DNA of 64,000 nucleotides. It comes from JAWVFM01 sp963739355. GTDB taxonomy: Bacteria; Actinomycetota; Thermoleophilia; Solirubrobacterales; 70-9. The stretch lies in the NCBI GenBank assembly GCA_963739355.1, contig CAVUAD010000007.1, forward strand, positions 620,001 through 684,000, written 5' to 3'. The position numbers were made by a program, and so were the translations under genes. Below, piece after piece: positions 58,109 to 64,000 of this stretch. Below the pieces are notes generated by a model that worked only from the letters and a program-made list of their open reading frames with translations, was not told the DNA's origin and ran no database searches. The stretch's first letter is position 1; every line of letters begins with the position of its first letter.

Positions 58109-59277
58109 CCGATCTCGACCGTGTCTTTCGCGACGAGTGGGGACGCGTCCTCGCCAACCTGATCGGCTTCCTCGGCGACTTCGACCTCGCCGAGGAGGTC
58201 GCTCAGGAGGCGTTCATGGTCGCTGCGGAGCGCTGGCCTCGCGACGGCTACCCGGACAACCCGGGCGCCTGGCTGACGACGACGGCGCGAAATCGCGCGA
58301 TCGACAGGATCAGGCGCGAGAAGACGCTTGTCGAGAAGACGAAGCTGCTCGAGGTTCCGGAGGCGGTCGTGGACGAGATGGACGAGCGCGAGTTCCCGGA
58401 CGAGCGCCTCGAGCTGCTCTTCACCTGCTGCCACCCGGCGCTGGCGCTCGACGCTCAGGTGGCGCTCACGCTCCGGACGCTCGGCGGGCTGACGACAGAG
58501 GAGATCGCACGGGCCTTCCTGGTCCCGGCGCCCACGATGGCGCAGCGGCTCGTCCGCGCCAAGCGCAAGATCAAGGCGGCCGGCATCCCGTTCCGGGTCC
58601 CGGCGGATCACCTGCTGCCGGACCGCCTCGCCGCGGTCCTCGCCGTCGTCTACCTGATCTTCAACGAGGGCTTCACGGCGCGGGGCGAGCTCTCGGCCGA
58701 GGCGATCCGGCTCGGCCGTGCGCTCGCGGTCCTGATGCCGGACGAGCCCGAGGTCCATGGCCTCCTCGCGCTGATGCTCGTCAGCGAGTCCAGGCGGTCA
58801 GCGAGGCTCCGCGACGGCCAGCTGATCCTGCTCGCCGACCAGGATCGAGGTCTCTGGGACCGGGCCGCGATCGCAGCCGGGCGTGAGGCGCTCGACCGGT
58901 CCATCGCGCTCGGGGGCCGTGGGCCGTACGTCGTGCAGGCGGCGATTGCCTCGCTGCACCTCGAGGACCGGCCGGACTGGGGGGAGATCGCGGCGCTCTA
59001 CGGCCAGCTGGCCGCAATCACCGGCTCTCCGGTGGTGGAGCTCAACAGGGCGGTCGCGGTTGCCGAGGTGGACGGGGCGGAGGAGGCGCTGCGGCTCGTC
59101 GACGCCCTCGACCTCGACGCATACCGCTATCTGCACTCCACGCGGGCCGAGCTCCTCCGGCGGCTCGGCCGGGAGGACGAGGCTCGCGCGGCCTACGAGC
59201 GCGCGCTGGCCCTGGCGGGGTCGGACCCCGAGCGCCGCTTCCTGGAGCTGAAGCTGGACGAGCTCAGCCGCCGATGA
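58105..59277 (+). CDS. ECF42-type RNA polymerase sigma factor, probable CTG start
   Basis: A 390-residue sigma factor if it starts at CTG 58105, which overlaps the DGPF stop as CTGA. The N-terminal sequence from there, TDLDRVFRDEWGRVLANLIG, is the natural sigma-2 beginning; the first ATG (58216) would remove 37 residues, including region 2.1. Region 2 (DFDLAEEVAQEAFMVAAERWPRD, NPGAWLTTTARNRAIDRIRREK) and region 4 (TLRTLGGLTTEEIARAFLVPAPTMAQRLVRAKRKI) are clear. The C-terminal 200 residues are the long extension (DUF6596/TPR-like) typical of ECF42. It tail-overlaps the convergent gene by 14 bases. Confidence 0.9.
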   Translation: MTDLDRVFRDEWGRVLANLIGFLGDFDLAEEVAQEAFMVAAERWPRDGYPDNPGAWLTTTARNRAIDRIRREKTLVEKTKLLEVPEAVVDEMDEREFPDERLELLFTCCHPALALDAQVALTLRTLGGLTTEEIARAFLVPAPTMAQRLVRAKRKIKAAGIPFRVPADHLLPDRLAAVLAVVYLIFNEGFTARGELSAEAIRLGRALAVLMPDEPEVHGLLALMLVSESRRSARLRDGQLILLADQDRGLWDRAAIAAGREALDRSIALGGRGPYVVQAAIASLHLEDRPDWGEIAALYGQLAAITGSPVVELNRAVAVAEVDGAEEALRLVDALDLDAYRYLHSTRAELLRRLGREDEARAAYERALALAGSDPERRFLELKLDELSRR

Positions 59278-59746
59278 TCGACGTGCCCTTGGCGCAGATC
59301 ACGCCGTACTTGAGGCCCTTGATGGTCTTGCCGGTGTCGTTGTCGCGGTAGAAGGCCCACTTGCGGAGGCCGGCCGGCGAGTCGCCCATCGAGATCACCG
59401 CGGTCGACGTCAGGTTGCCGGGATGGAAGTAGTAGCCGTTGAGCACGTTGCAGTGCTTCGGCACCGGGCCCACCACCAGGCCCGTGCGGCCGTTCTTGAC
59501 GTTCTTCTTCTTGGTCTCGAAGTAGGCGAGCTGCACCTTCTGCGACTTGCTCTTTGCCGTCGCCCCTGCGCCCGCGGTGCTCGGCACCGCCACGGGATGG
59601 ACTCCCGCGGTGGCCACCGTCGTCGCCTTCGCGCTGGACTGGCCGGGACCCGCGGACTGGCCCTCGCCATGCCCGAGAACGCTGGCCACCGGAACCGCGA
59701 CGGCCACGACGCCAAGCGCGGCCGCGACCTTCAGCTTCTTACTCAT
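59264..59746 (-). CDS. Secreted protein of unknown function
   Basis: A 160-residue exported protein with signal SKKLKVAAALGVVAVAVPVA, an Ala/Ser/Thr-rich linker, and a mature beta-rich part (QLAYFETKKKNVKNGRTGLV, NVLNGYYFHPGNLTSTAVIS, LKYGVICAKGTSIIGG) with two Cys. GGAGG lies 5 bases before the ATG. It overlaps the sigma gene by 14 bases at the tails. No family recognised. Confidence 0.6.
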   Translation of the reverse strand: MSKKLKVAAALGVVAVAVPVASVLGHGEGQSAGPGQSSAKATTVATAGVHPVAVPSTAGAGATAKSKSQKVQLAYFETKKKNVKNGRTGLVVGPVPKHCNVLNGYYFHPGNLTSTAVISMGDSPAGLRKWAFYRDNDTGKTIKGLKYGVICAKGTSIIGG

Positions 59747-59877
59747 ACCCGCCTCCATTTCAAGCTTCCTCGCCGTCGGCAGTGAAGCGGATTTTCAACC
59801 CGGGTGCCGCCGAACCTGCGTCGCCTTAACCTGCGCTTCTCACGAAACCGGGCGGCGCCGCGTTCTACTCTCGAACC

Positions 59878-60396
59878 GTGAACGCGCTGCCCCCGTTCCA
59901 GTCGCTCTTCGACGAGCATCACCGGCCCGTGCTGGCGTTCCTGCGCGGCATGGTCGGGCCCGACGACGCCGAGGACTGCCTCCAGGAGACGTTCCTCGCC
60001 GCGCTGCGGGCGTATCCGCGGGCGGAGGCGAGCGGCCTGCGCTCGTGGCTGTTCACCATCGCTCGGAACAAGGCGATCGACCATCACCGCAGGCGCCGGC
60101 ACGCGCCGCGGCCGGCGGGGGAGCCGGAGGTGCTCGACGGCGCGGCGCCCGACGCGGCCCCCGGCTGGCTGGGCGGCCCGCGCGGGGGCGCCGGCGGGCG
60201 CGACGCCGAGATCTGGGAGCACGTCGGCGCCCTGCCCGAGGGGCAGCGCGCCGCGGTGCTGCTTCGCTTCGCGGTCGACCTTCGCTACGGCGAAATCGGC
60301 AAGACACTCGGTTGCTCGGAGGCCGCTGCGCGGCGACGGGTTGCCGACGGACTGAAGACGCTGCGGACCGCGGACGTCGTGAAGGAGGTGGCGTGA
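59878..60396 (+). CDS. ECF sigma factor
   Basis: A 172-residue sigma-70 family factor. Region 2: FDEHHRPVLAFLRGMVGPDDAEDCLQETFLAALRAYPRAE with RSWLFTIARNKAIDHHRRRR; region 4: LPEGQRAAVLLRFAVDLRYGEIGKTLGCSEAAARRRVADGLKTLR. A glycine-rich linker joins them. The GTG at 59878 is the first start consistent with region 2. Its TGA overlaps the ATG of the alkyltransferase gene as TGATG, so the two are translationally coupled. No anti-sigma gene is visible. Confidence 0.9.
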   Translation: MNALPPFQSLFDEHHRPVLAFLRGMVGPDDAEDCLQETFLAALRAYPRAEASGLRSWLFTIARNKAIDHHRRRRHAPRPAGEPEVLDGAAPDAAPGWLGGPRGGAGGRDAEIWEHVGALPEGQRAAVLLRFAVDLRYGEIGKTLGCSEAAARRRVADGLKTLRTADVVKEVA

Positions 60397-61016
60397 TGAG
60401 CGCTTCGATCGAGGAACGAGAGCTGGCAAGCGTGCTTCGCGGCACCGCTCGCGACGACGACCGGCTGCGTGACGCCATGCGCCTCGCGGTCCAGGCGGAG
60501 GGGGACGGGCTCCTCGACGTGGCCTACGCCACGCTCGGCAGCCCGGTCGGTGAGCTGACCGTCGCCGCCACGCCTCGGGGGCTGGTGCGGGTGGGACTGC
60601 CGAACGAGGGCATGGACTCGGTGCTCGAGCGGCTGGCCCGCGACGTCTCGCCCCGGATCCTCGAGGCGCCCGGGCGGCTCGACGTGGCCCGGCGCGAGCT
60701 CGAGGAGTACTTCGAGGGGCGCCGGCGCAGCTTCGACCTGCCGCTGGACTGGCAGCTCGCCTCGCATGGCTTCTACTCGAAGGTTCTCCACGAGCTGGTG
60801 CGCGTGCCCTTCGGCGAGACGGTCACCTACGGCCAGCTGGCGGCGAGCGCGGGCAACCCCCGCGCGTCGCGCGCCGCCGGGACCGCCTGCGGATCGAACC
60901 CGATCCCGGTGGTCGTCCCCTGCCACCGCATCGTCCGCGCCGGCGGCGGGATCGGCAACTACGGCGGCGGCCCCGAGATGAAGCGCTTCCTGCTGGAGCT
61001 CGAGGGGGCGGTGTAG
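60396..61016 (+). CDS. Methylated-DNA-protein-cysteine methyltransferase (Ogt/MGMT)
   Basis: DNA repair protein (206 residues) removing methyl groups from O6-methylguanine onto its own cysteine, C176, in VVPCHRIVRAGG. Other signatures: the helix-turn-helix region KVLHELVRVPFGETVTYGQLAASAG and GTACGSNPIPVVVPCHR, plus YGGGPEMKRFLLELEG. About 38 extra N-terminal residues (ASIEERELASVLRGTARDDDRLRDAM) have no MGMT counterpart. Coupling to the ECF sigma gene upstream is unusual and hints that this N-terminal part contacts or controls the sigma factor. Confidence 0.94.
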   Translation: MSASIEERELASVLRGTARDDDRLRDAMRLAVQAEGDGLLDVAYATLGSPVGELTVAATPRGLVRVGLPNEGMDSVLERLARDVSPRILEAPGRLDVARRELEEYFEGRRRSFDLPLDWQLASHGFYSKVLHELVRVPFGETVTYGQLAASAGNPRASRAAGTACGSNPIPVVVPCHRIVRAGGGIGNYGGGPEMKRFLLELEGAV

Positions 61017-61059
61017 GCGCAGTTGGCCTTAGCTCCCGCATGGCGGAAGAGGTTGAAAC

Positions 61060-61089
61060 CTTGACATGCTAAGGTCAAGCTATGTCAAG
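61060..61089. promoter_or_regulatory. Nested inverted repeat across the start codon of the HTH gene
   Basis: CTTGACAT (61060-61067) and ATGTCAAG (61082-61089) are perfect 8-bp arms, and the inner GTCAAG (61074-61079) gives a second, shorter CTTGAC/GTCAAG pair. The right arm contains the ATG of the HTH gene, which suggests autoregulation. TTGACA within the left arm also looks like a -35 box. Confidence 0.5.
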
Positions 61090-61600
61090 TCAGAGTTCAA
61101 GTCCGAAGCCCCAGGGCCAGCCGCATCTGCGGGATGGCCTCACCAAGCGCCAGACCCAGGTCCTCGAGCGCCTCGAGTACGGCATGCCGGTGAAGAAGGT
61201 CGCGCGCGACATGGGCGTGACGCCCGCCGCCGTCTACCAGCACATCGAGCGCCTGCGCCGCCTGGGCGCGCTGCCCGAGGAGTACACCCCGAGCGGCCAG
61301 CCGTCCACCGCCGGCTCGCCGGCGGCTGAGGGCGCGACGCGGCTCGCCCAGACCCTCGCGCCGCGGGAGAGCAAGCTCTCCGAGCTGCGCTCGGTCGACC
61401 CAAACCACGCCTCCTATCCCGAGCTGATCGAGGCCGCCATCGCCCGCGCCGACATCCCGAGCCTCGCCTACGAGCTCGGCCGGGCCGACGCCGCGGGAGC
61501 CGACGACCTTCGCAAGCGCCTGGCCGAGGCGGCGCTCACCCGCCTGCGCGTGCTCCCCGGCGCCGGAGTCGAGCAAACGGAGAGCCGGCCGCCCCAATAG
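61082..61600 (+). CDS. HTH (LuxR-type) regulatory protein
   Basis: A 172-residue protein. The HTH is near the N-terminus: LTKRQTQVLERLEYGMPVKKVARDMGVTPAAVYQHIERLRRLGAL, of the GerE/LuxR style. The rest is a Ser/Pro linker and a helical domain (YPELIEAAIARADIPSLAYELGR, LRKRLAEAALTRLRVLPG). It lies alone upstream of lemA. The inverted repeat over its start codon could be its own operator. Confidence 0.75.
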   Translation: MSSQSSSPKPQGQPHLRDGLTKRQTQVLERLEYGMPVKKVARDMGVTPAAVYQHIERLRRLGALPEEYTPSGQPSTAGSPAAEGATRLAQTLAPRESKLSELRSVDPNHASYPELIEAAIARADIPSLAYELGRADAAGADDLRKRLAEAALTRLRVLPGAGVEQTESRPPQ

Positions 61601-61644
61601 GTGGTAGGAATCCACACACAGCACCGAGCTAACGAGGAGAGCTA

Positions 61645-62331
61645 ATGGTCATTGCCATCGTCATCGCCGTCGTGGTGATCCTGCTTGTAGTCATCTACAT
61701 CTCGATCCGCAACGGCATGATCGGGTCGCGCAACCGGGTCGACGAAGCCTGGTCCGGCATCGACGTGCAGCTGAAGCGCCGTCACGATCTCGTCCCGAAC
61801 CTGGTCGAGAGCGTCAAGGGCTACGCGCAGCACGAGCAGCAGGTCTTCACTGCCGTCACGCAGGCGCGAGCTGACGCGATGTCCGCAAAGGACGTTGGCG
61901 ACACGAGCAAGAAGGAGGGCATGCTCACCGCCGCGCTCGGTGATCTTCGCGCGGTCGCGGAGAACTACCCGACGCTGCGTGCGACCGAGAACTTCCAGCA
62001 GCTCATGCGCGAGCTGACGGAGATCGAGGACGAGATCCAGGCCTCGCGGCGGATCTACAACTCGAACGTCCAGTCCTACAACACGAAGATCCAGGTCTTC
62101 CCGAACTCGGTCATCGCCAACCAGGGCGGGTTCACCCCCCGGGAGTTCTTCGAGATCACCGACGCCGCCGAGCGCGAGCCGGTTGCGGTCAGCTTCACGG
62201 GCGGCGGAGGCGGCGGCGGTGGAGCTCCCGCCGCGGCAGCGCCGGCCCCCGAGGCACCGGCACCGGCACCGGAGTCGCCGGCTGCGGCACCGCCGCCGGC
62301 TTCGGATCCGCCCCCGGCAGCGGGTAGCTGA
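61645..62331 (+). CDS. lemA: LemA-family protein
   Basis: A 228-residue membrane-anchored protein: N-terminal helix (MVIAIVIAVVVILLVVIYIS), then the LemA helical domain, NRVDEAWSGIDVQLKRRHDLVPNLVESVKGYAQHE and ATENFQQLMRELTEIEDEIQASRRIYN, and YNTKIQVFPNSVIANQGGFTPREFFE. A Gly-rich patch and a Pro/Ala-rich tail follow. GAGGAG precedes the ATG. Its TGA overlaps the CTG of the next gene. LemA function is unknown; it is often paired with membrane proteins. Confidence 0.92.
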   Translation: MVIAIVIAVVVILLVVIYISIRNGMIGSRNRVDEAWSGIDVQLKRRHDLVPNLVESVKGYAQHEQQVFTAVTQARADAMSAKDVGDTSKKEGMLTAALGDLRAVAENYPTLRATENFQQLMRELTEIEDEIQASRRIYNSNVQSYNTKIQVFPNSVIANQGGFTPREFFEITDAAEREPVAVSFTGGGGGGGGAPAAAAPAPEAPAPAPESPAAAPPPASDPPPAAGS

Positions 62332-63107
62332 ACCAGTACTTCAGGCGCTCGCGGGCCTTCGGGCTCGCGGGCGTCTTCGTGGTGATGGCGCTCTGCGCCG
62401 TCATCGCGACGACCCTCGGCAACGGCCAGGCGAAGCCGAGGCTCGCGTTCGCGCTGATCTTCGGCGTGATCGCCCTGTTCTTCGTCATCCTCTTCGTCCT
62501 CCAGCGCGCGGACCTCGGCCGGGCGGAGTCCGGATCCCGCGCTCCCGATCTCGATCCCGGCGCCATCGAGGACCCGATCGCGGTCGATGAGCCCACGCTG
62601 TGGGCGTCGATGGCCGTGAAGCCGATCGACGAGGCCGCCCGCAGGGCGCGCGCGACCATGTGGGCGCCGCTCGGCCTCACGCTGACCGGGCGTCCCAAGG
62701 TCGCGCTTCATACGCGGGGGCCAGTCCAGCCCGGCTTCTCGGCCGGGCTCGACGGCCCGATCGTGTTCGAGGGCGAGCGCCACGGGCGGCGGGTGACGGT
62801 CACGCTGCCGCCGCTCACGGGCGTGAAGCCGAAGAGTCTGACGACGGTTGAGTCGCCGGTGCCGGAGTTCGCCCTTAAAGCGCGCTACCAGCGCCTCCAT
62901 GCCGCGGACGGCGCTCCGCAGGCGGTGGAGCGGGTCCTGGTCAAGCTCGCGCCCTCGGAGCGCTGGACAGGGGTTGCCGCAACCGCCGGCCCGGGCGGGA
63001 TCGCCTTCGAGCGCAAGGGCGACTCGGGCGGCGAGTGGCTGCTGGACCTGTGCCTCGCCGACGCGCTCGGCGGCGCCGGCGCGGTGCCCGTCAGCAGCTC
63101 GAGCTGA
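62328..63107 (+). CDS. Membrane protein coupled to LemA, probable CTG start
   Basis: A 259-residue protein (from CTG 62328, overlapping the LemA stop as CTGA). The natural N-terminus is NQYFRRSRAFGLAGVFVVMA, a basic patch plus the first helix; a later GTG (62379) would cut the helix. A second helix is at FALIFGVIALFFVILFVLQR. The soluble part contains WASMAVKPIDEAARRARATM and VFEGERHGRRVTVTLPPLTG with a C-terminal half that binds nothing obvious. It likely acts with LemA. The tail overlaps the convergent gene by 17 bases. Confidence 0.75.
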   Translation: MNQYFRRSRAFGLAGVFVVMALCAVIATTLGNGQAKPRLAFALIFGVIALFFVILFVLQRADLGRAESGSRAPDLDPGAIEDPIAVDEPTLWASMAVKPIDEAARRARATMWAPLGLTLTGRPKVALHTRGPVQPGFSAGLDGPIVFEGERHGRRVTVTLPPLTGVKPKSLTTVESPVPEFALKARYQRLHAADGAPQAVERVLVKLAPSERWTGVAATAGPGGIAFERKGDSGGEWLLDLCLADALGGAGAVPVSSSS

Positions 63108-64000
63108 CCACCGGCTTCGCCGCGCTCCTCACGACGGCAAACGCCTTCCCGGGCACGGACTTCAACCGGTCGAGATCGCCGTCGCGCCAGCGCTTCGAGC
63201 TCGCGCCGGTGATGAACCAGTTGGCGCCGGTGCCGCCGTTGTCGGCGTTGACGATCCCGTAGTGGTAGAGGGCGACGAAGATCGTGCGCGCCTGGCTGCC
63301 CTTGCGGAACCGGTGCAGGTTCTTCTTGAAGTAGGAGTGCTTGAGGCGGAACCGCATGCCCATCGCCGGCAGGAAGCGGTTGCACTCGCTCGAGGCGAGA
63401 TGCGTGGCCGGCCTTATGTAGGCGGCCCGCGTCTCGGCGAACGTCACCCGGATCGCGTGCCGGACGCTGCCCTTCTTGACCTCCCCGTAGCGGACGAGGC
63501 CGGGGAGGATCGGCAGCCCCGCTGCGTCGGCGGACGTATAGCCCGCATGGCGCAGCTTGGTCGTGTGGAAGTTGAAGAGGGCCGTGGAGCCCGCGTGCCA
63601 GCGGTGACCCCGCCCGCCGAGGTAGTGCGCGTCGAACATCTCGTAGTCCTTGCAGGTGCCTCGCTGGAGGACGAGCACGTGACGGTCCGAGCCGCCCTCG
63701 ACCGGAGCGTTTCGCGGGATCGGCGCTCGGCCGAAGTCGCTCTCGTCGCCGTAAGGCGAGACCTTGACCTTCACCTTCTCGTGGTGCCGGCCGACCGTGG
63801 TGTACGGGATGCCGTAGCGGCCGTTGCCGCCGAAGTCCGGGTGAACCACCTGGTTGCCGCCGAGCTTGGTGATGGCCCTGACGATCCGCTTCGAGTTCTT
63901 CGCAATCGGCGCGTGGGAGACGTCCTGGTTCCACGCGGACTGATTGGCGGCCGACGCAGCGTGCGCGGGGCCGCGGAAGGCCGGAAAGACGTTGCAGCCG
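63091..64000 (-). CDS. Secreted protein of unknown function, partial (start outside window)
   Basis: The frame is open to the right edge of the window, so the N-terminus is missing. Visible: GCNVFPAFRGPAHAAS, then SAWNQDVSHAPIAKNSKRIVRAITKLGG, VVHPDFGGNGRYGIPYTTVG, and a long domain with LVLQRGTCKDYEMFDAHYLGG, RPATHLASSECNRFLPAMGMRFRLKHSYFKKNL and QARTIFVALYHYGIVNADNGGTGANWFITGASSKRW. The aromatic/His/Gly-rich motifs look like an extracellular polysaccharide- or protein-binding domain. No known family can be named. Confidence 0.65.
   Translation of the reverse strand, partial: GCNVFPAFRGPAHAASAANQSAWNQDVSHAPIAKNSKRIVRAITKLGGNQVVHPDFGGNGRYGIPYTTVGRHHEKVKVKVSPYGDESDFGRAPIPRNAPVEGGSDRHVLVLQRGTCKDYEMFDAHYLGGRGHRWHAGSTALFNFHTTKLRHAGYTSADAAGLPILPGLVRYGEVKKGSVRHAIRVTFAETRAAYIRPATHLASSECNRFLPAMGMRFRLKHSYFKKNLHRFRKGSQARTIFVALYHYGIVNADNGGTGANWFITGASSKRWRDGDLDRLKSVPGKAFAVVRSAAKPVVSSSC

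Noticed and set aside
1..64000. CRISPR arrays, rRNA genes, replication origin
   Set aside because: No regularly spaced direct repeats, rRNA signatures or DnaA-box clusters were seen in the window.

Overview
The window is about 70% GC, has densely packed and often overlapping genes with many GTG starts, and encodes tRNAs without a genomic CCA. It carries an aa3-type oxidase, heme O synthase, LCP and PASTA proteins, many Tat- or Sec-secreted proteins of unknown function, and a surface protein with an Asn-Thr-Ala repeat. Together these suggest an actinobacterium of the class Thermoleophilia (Solirubrobacterales or Gaiellales type). The assignment is inferred from gene style, not from a marker gene.

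Layout. 1-14.2 kb: the end of a GT4 glycosyltransferase, then a canonical cytochrome c oxidase operon (ctaC, ctaD, a USP-like gene, ctaE, a second USP-like gene), a diheme cytochrome c lipoprotein and a CBS protein. A convergent minus-strand operon follows (ctaC2-ctaD2-ctaB-small TM gene-small TM gene). Its oxidase subunits I and II keep the fold but have lost every heme, CuB and all but one CuA ligand. Two membrane lipid-type genes follow. 14.2-36.6 kb: ordinary chromosome, with thioredoxin reductase, amidase, LCP protein, a triple GT2, MBL and DMT proteins, a fatty-acid beta-oxidation block, aminotransferase, Nudix, MFS, SDR, OsmC, cobalamin adenosyltransferase and DUF1015. tRNA-Pro, tRNA-Arg and tRNA-His lie at 34.0, 35.4 and 36.6 kb.

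36.6-46.5 kb is an integrated, decaying island at tRNA-His. The 3' half of the tRNA gene (45 bp) recurs at 44450 and 46440, which implies two tandem related elements. Inside are a broken tyrosine recombinase, an IS1182-like element, a tandemly rearranged IS110 and a few cargo genes. Repeated GGCTCCAA pairs sit at fixed distances from each att core. 46.5-56.9 kb is an accessory region with TetR and its divergent NAD-dependent oxidoreductase, a frameshifted IS30, a truncated desaturase, a cluster of very small genes, a secreted S15 hydrolase, an HD protein and an HD-GYP remnant. 56.9-64 kb returns to normal chromosome: peroxiredoxin, a DGPF/ECF42-type sigma module, an ECF sigma translationally coupled to an O6-alkylguanine transferase, an HTH protein, LemA, and secreted proteins.

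The main finds are: (1) the ligand-less oxidase I/II pair in an operon with heme O synthase, which may be a previously undescribed non-catalytic oxidase-like complex; (2) three genes whose natural N-terminus begins at a CTG overlapping the upstream stop as CTGA; (3) the tRNA-His att array with putative arm sites; (4) universal-stress-like proteins embedded in the oxidase operon. Several mobile or accessory genes, and one beta-oxidation gene, carry one-base indels. Those could be decay or assembly errors, and raw reads would settle it.
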